A DNA stretch of 64,000 bases, taken from the NCBI GenBank assembly GCA_964452085.1, contig CAYVKL010000010.1, positions 4,901 through 68,900 on the forward strand. The letters are read 5' to 3'. Positions within the stretch are counted from its first letter, which is position 1. Each line of letters starts with the position of its first letter. This DNA is from Methanobacterium sp964452085 (lineage in GTDB: Archaea > Methanobacteriota > Methanobacteria > Methanobacteriales > Methanobacteriaceae). The notes below the pieces were generated by a model. The model saw only the letters and a program-made list of their open reading frames with translations. It was not told the DNA's origin and searched no databases. Shown one piece after another: positions 46,338 through 55,524 of the stretch. Position numbers and translations under genes: made by a program.

Positions 46338-47231
46338 TTATTGATTTTTAGTGAGTTTATTGTCTTCTTCGCATGGATCTACATGAACAACAACGTCTTC
46401 GATTCCAAGCATAGATTCTTTTAATTTTTTTTCAACTAAATGTGCTGTTTTATGGGCTTCATCTGCAGAAGAACATGATTTTAAAGTTACATGCAAATCT
46501 ACAAAAATGTGGGAAACCGGGCCCCTTGAACGTATTTTATGACTGCCTTTTACATTTGGAACCGAAAGGACAATTTTTTTTATTATTTCGGCATCTAGGG
46601 GTGCACTGTCCAGTAACACACTTGAACTACTTTTAATAATTTCTAAACCCATCCTAGCAATTAATATGGCTATTATTATGGATATGATTGGATCAACAAG
46701 ATTAAAGCCCATTTTAATGGCAATAAATCCTAAAATAACCGCTATAGATACATAAACATCACTTCTGGTGTGTTTTGAATCTGAAACTAAAATGCTGCTC
46801 CCCAACTTCAATCCCTTCTTCTTTTCATATTGTGAGACAGCCAAGTTAATTAGGAGGGTTATTCCCATGACCCCAAAGCTCAAAATAGTAATATCAGGGG
46901 TTTCAGGATTATAGAACCGACCTAAAGCTGACTGGAAAATCTCAAAACAAGTAATAAATAATAAAAAAGCTATTCCCAGTGATGCAAATGTCTCAAATTT
47001 CTCGTGACCGTAGGGATGAATTTTATCCGGAGGGCGAGATGCAAGTGTAATCCCTATAATTCCAATAACATTGGATGTTCCATCAAAAAGAGAATGAAAT
47101 CCATCAGAAACCATGCTCAAAGAGTTTGTCATCGAACCATAAATCATTTTAGCTAATGCTACTGCTACATTAAGGATTAAAACAATTAGCAGGACTTTTT
47201 TAACACTGGAATAGTAAGATTGATGGTTCAT
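46338..47231 (-). CDS. Cation diffusion facilitator (CDF) family transporter
   Basis: 297 residues: six membrane helices followed by a cytoplasmic metal-sensing domain (about 205-290). Site A residues are seen in SMVSDGFHSLFD (helix 2) and SDSKHTRSDVYVS (helix 5, HxxxD). It exports Zn, Fe, Co or Mn in exchange for protons; the metal cannot be read safely. Closely followed upstream by the PRC-barrel gene (24 bp), so probably cotranscribed. No clear ribosome site. Confidence 0.9.
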   Translation of the reverse strand: MNHQSYYSSVKKVLLIVLILNVAVALAKMIYGSMTNSLSMVSDGFHSLFDGTSNVIGIIGITLASRPPDKIHPYGHEKFETFASLGIAFLLFITCFEIFQSALGRFYNPETPDITILSFGVMGITLLINLAVSQYEKKKGLKLGSSILVSDSKHTRSDVYVSIAVILGFIAIKMGFNLVDPIISIIIAILIARMGLEIIKSSSSVLLDSAPLDAEIIKKIVLSVPNVKGSHKIRSRGPVSHIFVDLHVTLKSCSSADEAHKTAHLVEKKLKESMLGIEDVVVHVDPCEEDNKLTKNQ

Positions 47232-47255
47232 TTTGTTAAAAAAAAATTATTAGCT

Positions 47256-47762
47256 TTAATCCACAGACTTTTGTTCAACCTGTTCTTTGGAAAGTTTTAG
47301 GATCATATAGTCCCCGATTTCTGCAATGTCTTCATTGGAAATCACTAGATGCTTTTTGGAGAAAGTTCCACCGGTTGTGATAATCACATTATGAATTAGG
47401 CATCCTGCAGGATCTATAACCATATCATCAATTTTGCCTACTTCCATTCCCCCCTGAGCAAGGACAACTTTCCCTGATACGTTTTTAAATCTAGCATCCT
47501 TAGCAACAAGATCATCAAGTTTATCAACTTTAATCTTGTTTTCAATTACATCCCCCTTCATTTTTAACTGAACAAAATCCCCAATAGCAGCTATATCATC
47601 CTCTTTAACTTCAAAATACTTTTTACTCAAAGTAGAACCTGTGGAAATAAATATTTGCTCAACCATGCATTTTTTTAAGGCAACCGCCAGATCTTCCACT
47701 TTTCCTACTTCTTTCGCTTCAATATCAATAACTCTCATTCCAATAAATTCACTAACTTTCAT
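47256..47762 (-). CDS. Tandem PRC-barrel domain protein
   Basis: 168 residues from ATG 47762 (GAGGGG upstream; ATG 47777 overlaps that site). Two PRC-barrel repeats: KVSEFIGMRVIDIEAKEVGK with KKYFEVKEDDIAAIGDFV, and NVSGKVVLAQGGMEVGKIDD with KKHLVISNEDIAEIGDYM. PRC barrels bind RNA or protein partners in ribosome maturation and photosystems; small archaeal versions are abundant and largely uncharacterised. Confidence 0.85.
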   Translation of the reverse strand: MKVSEFIGMRVIDIEAKEVGKVEDLAVALKKCMVEQIFISTGSTLSKKYFEVKEDDIAAIGDFVQLKMKGDVIENKIKVDKLDDLVAKDARFKNVSGKVVLAQGGMEVGKIDDMVIDPAGCLIHNVIITTGGTFSKKHLVISNEDIAEIGDYMILKLSKEQVEQKSVD

Positions 47763-48080
47763 TTTCAAACCCCTCATAGTCTAATAATTTTATTATGTTA
47801 ATTAATTTATATCCATAATTATATAATATATTATTGGTATTAATCAAATGTAAAGATATTTGATGGTATTTTAATAATTGAAGAAAAAATAAACCCCATA
47901 ACGGTTATAATGGGAGAATTTCGGATTATTGAACTGTGTTTAAATAATTACTGGGATACAGTGACTTGATTTGTTATGATCATTACAATAAAAATAAGTG
48001 TAAATTGTTACCATAATTTATTATAGAATTTATAGCATCTTTCATGTTTCACTAAAATGTGCATCGTAGGAGTTGTGCAA
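47763..48080. promoter_or_regulatory. Divergent spacer with an 11-bp palindrome
   Basis: 318 bp. ATAACGGTTAT at 47898-47908 is an exact palindrome around a central G, flanked by CCC and AATGGG, so it may be a regulator site. GGAG at 48069-48072 is the ribosome site of the next gene. No other feature was seen. Confidence 0.35.
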
Positions 48081-48509
<429 letters not shown>

Positions 48510-48614
48510 AAAATATTTCAATAATATTCTTTTTTAAATTTTTTATTTTATTTTATTAACTGGAAAAAAAGAAATGATTATCTAAAAAAATAAGAAAATG
48601 AAATTAATTATTAG

Positions 48615-48758
48615 TTAATTTTTGTTTTTAACAGATTCTTTGATTAAAGTTCCTAAAGCTCCCCCTAAAGTTGCAATTACAATTTCAAGTACCAAATATA
48701 TTAGAAACGTGCTTATTAAGCGGATAATGTAATCTCCATATCCCTGCTTACTCCCAAA
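48615..48758 (-). pseudogene. Remnant of a small membrane-protein gene
   Basis: A 48-codon open stretch on the minus strand encodes a convincing membrane segment (ISTFLIYLVLEIVIATLGGA then LGTLIKESVKNKN and a stop), preceded by KQGYGDYIIRL. It has no ATG/GTG start with a ribosome site, and a TAA lies immediately upstream (48759-48761). It is best read as the C-terminal remnant of a broken gene. A 13-bp direct repeat CTTAGTTTATAAA lies just upstream at 48771-48783 and 48788-48800. Confidence 0.3.
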
Positions 48759-48899
48759 TTACTTCCAAATCTTAGTTTATAAAAATTCTTAGTTTATAAA
48801 GAATTAATAAAGAGATTATTATGATCCCAAGAAAGAATGAGTATTAATCGAGACCATTAGTTATTTAACATTTATATTCTAGAAAAATACACGATTAAC

Positions 48900-49730
48900 T
48901 CAAGCCATTAGTTTTTTTGACAAATATTCTCTTTTATCATCTGCTAAAAACTTTAAACCATTTTTAATAATCCATTTAGTGGACTTATTATTATTTTCAA
49001 CCCATTTATCCATAAAAACAAAGGTTTCATCAGGATAGTACTTACTGACGACCTTTAAAGCCCATGCTGCTTTTTTTTGCACGTTTTTAGCAGAGTCTTC
49101 CATTACCAAATCCATCACTTCTAATAACTCTGTGAACTGTTCCCGGCTTATGATTTTATTCTCTACAGGAGCATGAACAGCAAATGCTGCTGCATTTCGT
49201 ATCCAATCATCCCCATCCACAGCCCAATCTTTCAAAACACCTTTTATGTAGTTAAAACGTTCTTTGAACATGCGATTGAAAGTTTTATCAGCAAAGGTAT
49301 CTGATGAAGACCAGTGCGAACTTAATAATATGTATTCCCGAGTTTTCTCCACCACTTCCTCAGGGTAGTCATGACTCATTTCATTGAAAGCCAAACCCAA
49401 AATACCTGCCCTCCAACCCCATACTCTGGATTTTTGAATCTCTTCATCGCTCATCCTCATTTTTGAAGTGTTATAAATGTCATTTCTGTAACCATAATCA
49501 AGACTCTTTTTGAAGAACTTATCCAGAACACCAAAATAGAGTTCAGGTTTTTCCAACCCACGTTCACCCAAATATTCACCCATAGGTTTTAACTTACCAA
49601 AAGGAATTTTTGATACCATTAATGTTTCGATTTCATCAAAAAATAAATCTTCCTGACCGCACTCCAGAAAATCACATGCACGCCTAGTTATAGCTATTAT
49701 TTCATTTTTACGAAAGTTTTTCTCATCCAA
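48900..49730 (-). CDS. DNA alkylation repair-like HEAT-repeat protein (AlkD family)
   Basis: 276 residues from TTG 49730, four bases after GGGGGGAT; the ATG at 49760 has no ribosome site. All-helical repeat protein with RVWGWRAGILGLAFNE, a DDWIRNAAAFAVHAPVEN segment and NVQKKAAWALKVVSKYYPDE, as in AlkC/AlkD-like proteins that excise bulky or alkylated bases without base flipping. The catalytic Trp/Asp set cannot be confirmed, so a non-enzymatic HEAT role is possible. Confidence 0.7.
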   Translation of the reverse strand: MDEKNFRKNEIIAITRRACDFLECGQEDLFFDEIETLMVSKIPFGKLKPMGEYLGERGLEKPELYFGVLDKFFKKSLDYGYRNDIYNTSKMRMSDEEIQKSRVWGWRAGILGLAFNEMSHDYPEEVVEKTREYILLSSHWSSSDTFADKTFNRMFKERFNYIKGVLKDWAVDGDDWIRNAAAFAVHAPVENKIISREQFTELLEVMDLVMEDSAKNVQKKAAWALKVVSKYYPDETFVFMDKWVENNNKSTKWIIKNGLKFLADDKREYLSKKLMA

Positions 49731-49777
49731 GTATATCCCCCCACTAAAAATAGGTATCATGAATAAAGCTTATCCAA

Positions 49778-50425
49778 CTATTTTTCGCTTGTATTTTTTT
49801 CCCGTCTTTTCATGATTATAAAATAAACAACAACCCCTATTATAATTAAAGTGACAATATTGCCCATAAACGATAATTTATCCTCTAAAAACAGAAATAT
49901 GTTTCCTGAAAACCAGGCCAATAATCCCCAGCCAAATATTTGAACTGCTGAACCAAGGAAAGTGGTTAAGATGTATTTTTTCAGATCATATTTTATTAAT
50001 CCGCAGAAAAGGTTTATGGCTATGCTGGGAATAATAGGCACACATCGTGCCAGGAAAATGAAAATATCATCATAACGACTTTCTTCAACCTTTTTCCCCA
50101 CATCTTTCACATCTTCAGGAGAAACACCCAAATACTTACTGGTTCGTTCAATAAATGGCATTCCAAGTTTATAAGCTAACGTATAATAAATAAAAGACCC
50201 CAAAGTTATTCCTAAAGAAGCAGGAATCACTATTTTTACAAGTAAAGTTCCTAATGCTGCTAAAGAAAAAGTTGTTCCCTTAAGCAGCAGGAAAGTAGAA
50301 GTTAAAACTATGAGACTGGCAGGGATGGGAACAATGATCTGTTCCAGTATGCATCCTAAAAAAACTGCCAGGGACACATTACTGATAATAAATGACTCAG
50401 CGCTGTTAATTATGGTGGATAACAT
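49778..50425 (-). CDS. DedA-family membrane protein
   Basis: 215 residues, about five membrane segments with the DedA/SNARE-associated core: LEQIIVPIPASLIVL, a Gly-rich re-entrant LGITLGSFIYYTLAYKLG and FLARCVPIIPSIAINLFCGL (R-x-x-P). Members are implicated in lipid flipping, including undecaprenyl phosphate recycling, and in proton-coupled transport. The ribosome site is weak. Confidence 0.85.
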   Translation of the reverse strand: MLSTIINSAESFIISNVSLAVFLGCILEQIIVPIPASLIVLTSTFLLLKGTTFSLAALGTLLVKIVIPASLGITLGSFIYYTLAYKLGMPFIERTSKYLGVSPEDVKDVGKKVEESRYDDIFIFLARCVPIIPSIAINLFCGLIKYDLKKYILTTFLGSAVQIFGWGLLAWFSGNIFLFLEDKLSFMGNIVTLIIIGVVVYFIIMKRREKNTSEK

Positions 50426-50496
50426 GATGACATCTGTTTAATTAAAGATTCTTTTCCATTGAAGATCCATTTCCATTATTTTTATTTTTATTTCAT

Positions 50497-51426
50497 TTAA
50501 TCGGATTTATTCTCGCTTTTATCCCCATTTTTATACAATATTAATATTCCCACAAACATAAGCACACCAAATAGTAACTGAGTGGCAGCCAATGGCTCTC
50601 CCAGAACTATGAATGCTACCACGGCCCCAAAAAGGGAGCTAGTGGAATATATGGCTCCTGTGCGAGTTGATCCTATTTCCCTGATGGCAAGGTATGACAG
50701 GACTATGGAGAAACTCATGCAGACAAAAGCAATGAACAACAAGAGCGGTATCATTGGCAGAGGCAGTCCAAAACTCAGTCCAGATACATATGAAATTATA
50801 AATAGAATTAAACCCCCTATAGCACATTTTAATCCTGTTAAAAAAAATATATCCCTTTTTTTGCTCAAAAACTTGGTTAATATGGTGTCCATACTCCAGA
50901 AGAAACATGATGCAACTACTAGGAAACTTCCAACTAGATTCTGGTCAAATGATAGATTTTGAAGGTTGTTAGTACTTAAAAAAGTAACCCCAACCACTAA
51001 AAAAGTTAATCCAACCATGTCTTTCTGTTTAACCTTTTCTTTTAGGAAGAAAATCCCAAGAAGAATAATGAAAAGAATCTCAACATTGGCTAAAAGAGCC
51101 GCGTTCACTGCACTTATCTGATTTAAACCACTTAAATACAACGCTGGAGCAAGAACTGCACCAAATATAGCTGTTAAAAAGAGGGTTATATAATTTCTCC
51201 GGGAAATATGAATTTCAACCTTGCTTTCACGGTGGATTATTTCCAGTATACGATTGTGTAAGGGTGATAACCGTATAAGAAACAAAAAAGCACTTGCCAG
51301 AGTGTAAACCATTGCTGCCAGAGCCAGGGGGTGTAAGTAGCCTAATAATATTTTATCCAGGGTAAACCAAACCCCAAACAACATAGCAACAACTATTGCA
51401 CTTACATAACCCCATAAACGATTCAT
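50497..51426 (-). CDS. EamA/DMT-family transporter
   Basis: 309 residues with ten membrane helices in two EamA halves (first ending about residue 155; second ending VVAFIVLGEPLAATQLLFGV). The repeated GE motif near the end of each half (IFFLKEKVKQKD, VLGEPL) is typical of drug/metabolite exporters. GGTGAAAT precedes the ATG. The substrate cannot be predicted. Confidence 0.88.
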   Translation of the reverse strand: MNRLWGYVSAIVVAMLFGVWFTLDKILLGYLHPLALAAMVYTLASAFLFLIRLSPLHNRILEIIHRESKVEIHISRRNYITLFLTAIFGAVLAPALYLSGLNQISAVNAALLANVEILFIILLGIFFLKEKVKQKDMVGLTFLVVGVTFLSTNNLQNLSFDQNLVGSFLVVASCFFWSMDTILTKFLSKKRDIFFLTGLKCAIGGLILFIISYVSGLSFGLPLPMIPLLLFIAFVCMSFSIVLSYLAIREIGSTRTGAIYSTSSLFGAVVAFIVLGEPLAATQLLFGVLMFVGILILYKNGDKSENKSD

Positions 51427-51532
51427 ATTTCACCTGTTCTTTGTACTTAAATTTAGTAATAAATAAGATATAATTTATAGATAAAAGAATGTTTACAAAT
51501 TGATAGATAAATGTATGTTTTCCGGTGATAAC

Positions 51533-52108
51533 ATGAAAATTGCTTATTTGTTGGTATTTGATGGCTTATCCGACTGGGAACCTGGCTTGGCAATGGCAGA
51601 AATTAACAAATCAAATAAATATGTGGTTAAAGCTGTTGGTTTCAGCCAATACCCCATTAAAACTATGGGTGGAATTTCAATAGTCCCTGATTACACGCTC
51701 AAAGAGATTAACTACAATAACGTCGGAATTTTGATACTTCCCGGAGGAAAAATGTGGGAAGAAGACCCTTTAGAAGAAATGGTTGCTGTAATTCGGAAAT
51801 TTATCGATGATCAAATACCAGTTGCAGCCATATGCGGGCCAACTGTGTTCTTAGCCCGCCATGGTTTTCTGAATAAAGTAAAACATACCAGTAATGGTAA
51901 AGTGTATCTTCAAAACTTAATAGGAAAATATGAAGGCAGTGATTTTTATGTTAATCAACCTTCAGTATCTGATAAGGGAATAATAACCGCTAATGGCATA
52001 GCTTCAGTGGAATTTGCTAGAGATGTGCTTGGTGAGCTTGGTGTTTATGATGAAGATACCTTAAATGATTGGTATAATTTTTTTAAGAACCCCTGGTTGG
52101 ATGATTAG
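51533..52108 (+). CDS. DJ-1/PfpI family protein
   Basis: 191 residues from ATG 51533 after GGTGATAAC. The nucleophile elbow VAAICGPTVFLARHG contains the reactive cysteine, and ILILPGG matches the family's upstream glutamate/glycine region. It resembles YdeA/ThiJ-like glutamine amidotransferase-fold proteins with glyoxalase, chaperone or redox roles. Monocistronic. Confidence 0.85.
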   Translation: MKIAYLLVFDGLSDWEPGLAMAEINKSNKYVVKAVGFSQYPIKTMGGISIVPDYTLKEINYNNVGILILPGGKMWEEDPLEEMVAVIRKFIDDQIPVAAICGPTVFLARHGFLNKVKHTSNGKVYLQNLIGKYEGSDFYVNQPSVSDKGIITANGIASVEFARDVLGELGVYDEDTLNDWYNFFKNPWLDD

Positions 52109-52151
52109 AAATTTAATTAGAATTAACTTTAACTCCCATCCCTATCAACTT

Positions 52152-52883
52152 TTACTCATCCAAACCCCATTTCTTCCTGAATTTTAATTTTTGTTCTGCC
52201 GTCATCCAGTGACTACCATCACAGTAGGGTTTATTATCAGATTTACCACATCGACAAAGAGTAACCCTGTTGCGAGTTTCATAAATTGTGCCATCAGAGG
52301 ATTCTATGGGTATTCCTCCCCTCACCCATATGGGGCCCTGACATTTCTTCTGTTGGTCACGAACCATGACAATGGATGGTTCAAATTCTATTTCGAAAGG
52401 TTTATTTGTTTTTTTATCCCATAAAACCAGCCTACCAGATGGGCATATCATAGCTTCTTCAATAGCAGTTTGTTTTGCTTCAGGATCGTCAGATTTCTCA
52501 ATTAAATTGCGAATACCTCCTGATCTTAGGCAGAAGCGGGAGTGGTCGCAGAATTCGTGGGCGTCAGTTAGTCGTAAATCAGGCCCTTCAAATATCTCAG
52601 CTTTTTCAATGTAAGGTTTTCTGCTGGCGGTTTCAGTGCCATCAAAATCAATGTCATTGTGTTTACCGTCACAGTAGGGTTTATCCTTCGATTCCCCACA
52701 TCTGCATAGGGTATACGTCTCCCTTGGTTCAAATTCCGTTTCATCAACTAAATCTTTAGTGTGACCTGCGTCATCAGTGATTATTATCTGTTCGTAAAGA
52801 GGCACTCCCCCTGAAACTAGGTATGGGCCGTTTTTAACTATTTTGATCTTCATTTTATTTTCCAATGGATTATCTTTCACCAT
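52152..52883 (-). CDS. CDGSH iron-sulfur protein with Fer4_19-like domain
   Basis: 243 residues. Two CDGSH-type [2Fe-2S] sites: CRCGESKDKPYCDGKH (about residue 58) and CRCGKSDNKPYCDGSH (about 212). Between them a divergent ferredoxin-like domain with FCDHSRFCLRSGG and MICPSGRLVLWD. This three-part architecture is known as a CDGSH/Fer4_19 fusion and probably carries electrons or clusters. GGGGATGG lies before the ATG at 52883. Confidence 0.88.
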   Translation of the reverse strand: MVKDNPLENKMKIKIVKNGPYLVSGGVPLYEQIIITDDAGHTKDLVDETEFEPRETYTLCRCGESKDKPYCDGKHNDIDFDGTETASRKPYIEKAEIFEGPDLRLTDAHEFCDHSRFCLRSGGIRNLIEKSDDPEAKQTAIEEAMICPSGRLVLWDKKTNKPFEIEFEPSIVMVRDQQKKCQGPIWVRGGIPIESSDGTIYETRNRVTLCRCGKSDNKPYCDGSHWMTAEQKLKFRKKWGLDE

Positions 52884-53103
52884 GAAACCATCCCCATTAA
52901 GTTCATCAGATATTGTTTAATATTGAATTATATTAGGATACAATTTGATGTTTGGATATTAACTTTGATAATTTAATTAATTGTTTTACTGAACACCAAA
53001 TGAATATATTTTATGTATTTGGATAGAGATGTAGTATGCCTATGATTATGAAATAAAATTTTATGACAGAAATAAATAAATAAAAAAATAGGGGGTTTAA
53101 GAC

Positions 53104-53649
53104 CTGATTATAACGATATACACTTTAATTCCAATTATACTCATTATTATAATGATAATTGCCTTTTCTATGGTATGGCCCCTTGCAATTGGGGCAGCTT
53201 ACTCCCCATCCTCTATGAAAGTGGTTAGAAAAATGTTGGATATGGCAGATGTTGATTCTGAAGATTTAGTATACGATCTTGGATCGGGGGATGGTAGGAT
53301 AGTGATTGAAGCTTCAGAAAGATTCCGTGCATTGGGAATTGGAGTAGAAGCTGATCCCCTGCGAGTATTGTGGTCAAATATAAAAATCTCAAGACGGGGG
53401 CTACGAAAAAATGTGAGAATTATCTGGGGAAACCTCTTTCACCAGAATCTTAGTCATGCCACAGTAGTGGTCTTATTCCTATGGGGGAGGACCAATGAAA
53501 AATTAAAAGATAAACTTCAAGAAGAACTTCGTCCTGGAACCCGAATTGTATCATACGTGTGGAAGTTTGATGGTTGGAACCCGGTTAAAGTTGATGAAAA
53601 AGAGCGTATTTACCTTTATGTTATTGGTGAGAGTGATAAATCCACCTGA
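53104..53649 (+). CDS. Membrane-anchored SAM methyltransferase-like protein
   Basis: The SAM motif VYDLGSGDGRIVIEAS is present, followed by GIGVEADPLRVLWSNI, so the body is a small class I methyltransferase of about 165 residues. The first ATG (53152) has no ribosome site and would begin in the middle of a membrane helix. Upstream, in frame, the codons read IITIYTLIPIILIIIMII after GGGGG at 53091-53095, giving a full N-terminal anchor. The only candidate starts there are CTG 53104 or ATT 53107, since an in-frame TAA lies at 53098-53100. I therefore infer a non-canonical start. Confidence 0.65.
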   Translation: MIITIYTLIPIILIIIMIIAFSMVWPLAIGAAYSPSSMKVVRKMLDMADVDSEDLVYDLGSGDGRIVIEASERFRALGIGVEADPLRVLWSNIKISRRGLRKNVRIIWGNLFHQNLSHATVVVLFLWGRTNEKLKDKLQEELRPGTRIVSYVWKFDGWNPVKVDEKERIYLYVIGESDKST

Positions 53650-53657
53650 AAACAAAA

Positions 53658-53717
53658 ATAACTAAGGAAATAATAACTAAGGAAATAATAACTAAGGAAA
53701 TAATAACTAAGGAAATA
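53658..53717. repeat. Four perfect tandem copies of a 15-bp unit
   Basis: ATAACTAAGGAAATA is repeated four times without a mismatch between two convergent genes (stops at 53649 and 53746). No coding role; possibly a minisatellite-like slippage product. Confidence 0.9.
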
Positions 53718-53745
53718 ATAGAGCTAAGTGATTATTTGAAGTTAT

Positions 53746-54093
53746 CTAAATACTCAGAAGAACCTTATCATCTTCTACAGTGAGTTGGTATGTTTTTAGA
53801 GGTTTTGGAGATTTAAACAACTTGGAAATACCTGCCTTAAATCCTGTAAAATCAGTCCAACGTATAACCTGACCATTTGTAACATCAAATTGACTATGAT
53901 GTACCGGGCATGTAATAATCGCCCCATCTAATGTTCCCTGAGATAAATCACCACCCATATGAGGACATTTATTTTGAACTGCGAAGAATTCGCCGCCTAT
54001 TCGTGCTATTAAAACATCAACGTTACTCACAACTACCTTTTTCATTTGGCCATCAGTTAATTCACTGGTTTTGCATACTTCCTTTAACTCCAT
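53746..54093 (-). CDS. Rieske [2Fe-2S] ferredoxin
   Basis: 115 residues from ATG 54093, nine bases after GGGGG (ATG 54102 overlaps it). Cluster ligands CPHMGGDLSQG and CPVHHSQFD give the CxH-CxxH Rieske motif of small NirD/biphenyl-dioxygenase-type ferredoxins. Soluble electron carrier; partner unknown. Confidence 0.9.
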   Translation of the reverse strand: MELKEVCKTSELTDGQMKKVVVSNVDVLIARIGGEFFAVQNKCPHMGGDLSQGTLDGAIITCPVHHSQFDVTNGQVIRWTDFTGFKAGISKLFKSPKPLKTYQLTVEDDKVLLSI

Positions 54094-54180
54094 GATAATC
54101 ATCCCCCTAATAAATCATTTTATAATATGTTTATCATCCTATTTGATGGTATCAGATAGACGTTCTGGACTAAGGGAAGT

Positions 54181-55023
54181 TTATAAATGAATTAAAGAAG
54201 CCAGAAATGGAGAACCTAAAGCAAATGCCAGGAAAACTATTCCCATTCCCATTTTAATCCGTTTGGATATTTTACGAGTAGTTTCTATTGATTGATCTTT
54301 CAGTATTGCAAATGCACCTAATAAGAAAACAACAATGGCAATAATAAGAATTATAAGATAGAATTTGCTGAATATTCCCATAAAATATAGGATAGGGCTG
54401 GTTACACTGGCAAATATCATGAAAAATGCTGCTATTACTGAAGAAGTCTTTTTACCATACACAATGGGTAAAGTGGTTGCACCTTCCTGTTTATCACCTT
54501 CCATGTCTTCCATATCTTTCACTATTTCCCGAGCCATGGTCATTAAAAAGGCAAAGAACCCCAAATATATAGAAACCATTATCTGGTTAACTGCTATTCC
54601 TCCAAAAACAAAACATAACCCCGTTAAAAATGAAATGGTCAGGTTACCTATTAAACATTTTGTCTTAAGGTCACGAGCATAGTAGATCATTAAAAGGGAG
54701 CTTAAAAATGCTATCATTCCCAGAAGCCAGTTAATTGCAAAGGCAATGATTATTCCAATTATAAATAATGAAATTGAATAGATGAGTGCTTTTTTCAGGG
54801 AAATTCTCCCAGATGGAATGGGGCGTTCAGGTTTGTTAATGGCATCAATTTTGTGATCAAAGTAATCATTTATACTGTTGCCTGCCCCTGTAACAATAAA
54901 AACCACAACAGCTGCCATCAGTGCTTCAACTGTGAATTTCCCACTTATGATTGCCATTAATAAAATGGCTATTACTGCCATTATGGCATTTCCAGGCCTT
55001 AATATTTCTATATGGGGATTCAT
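54181..55023 (-). CDS. Digeranylgeranylglyceryl phosphate synthase (UbiA family)
   Basis: About 280 residues, eight or nine membrane helices. Two aspartate-rich motifs, NDYFDHKID near residue 57 and DMEDMEGDK near 168, bind Mg and prenyl diphosphate. It attaches the second geranylgeranyl chain to GGGP, an essential archaeal lipid step. I prefer ATG 55023; TTG 55035 is in frame. The small gene at 55110 precedes it. Confidence 0.9.
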   Translation of the reverse strand: MNPHIEILRPGNAIMAVIAILLMAIISGKFTVEALMAAVVVFIVTGAGNSINDYFDHKIDAINKPERPIPSGRISLKKALIYSISLFIIGIIIAFAINWLLGMIAFLSSLLMIYYARDLKTKCLIGNLTISFLTGLCFVFGGIAVNQIMVSIYLGFFAFLMTMAREIVKDMEDMEGDKQEGATTLPIVYGKKTSSVIAAFFMIFASVTSPILYFMGIFSKFYLIILIIAIVVFLLGAFAILKDQSIETTRKISKRIKMGMGIVFLAFALGSPFLASLIHL

Positions 55024-55109
55024 GATAACACTCAAAAGTTTGATGATGAAATAAAAGCTAAATATTTATTAAATTCTTAAATAAAACCAGCCCTAGTGTA
55101 TAGATCTAT

Positions 55110-55409
55110 TTAATTATCATGATCCTCTGAATTTTTTGATTTCCTGGCTATTAAAAGTTCTTGTCTGCACTTTTTCAGCTCTCTTCGAATAAGAAGGAGT
55201 TTAAGGTAGAAATAAATTGCTAATACCAGTAATATGAACACCAGAACAATCAAAAATCCGGTTATTATTCCTGCAGCCATTGCTTGCCATAGGATGGTGA
55301 AACCATAAACAAGGTAAAAGACTGCACCTATCGCACCAACGATCACTGCCAATATAACGATTATTTTCAAAGTTTTTATGAGCTGTTCTGTTTCCATATT
55401 CTCACTCAA
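55110..55409 (-). CDS. Small two-helix membrane protein, unknown function
   Basis: 99 residues. Two membrane segments (about 12-35 and 42-68), the second continuing into a basic helix (LLLIRRELKKCRQELLIARK). Upstream of and on the same strand as the DGGGP synthase gene, with 86 bp between. No family recognised. Confidence 0.55.
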   Translation of the reverse strand: MSENMETEQLIKTLKIIVILAVIVGAIGAVFYLVYGFTILWQAMAAGIITGFLIVLVFILLVLAIYFYLKLLLIRRELKKCRQELLIARKSKNSEDHDN

Positions 55410-55524
55410 ACATAGTTATTGTAGAATTTTATTATATAATTTGCCCATATATAGAAATATATAGTACATATTGAATTTATTAAACAAAATCCATCAGTAC
55501 ATCCATATTTATCTACGAGGTTGA

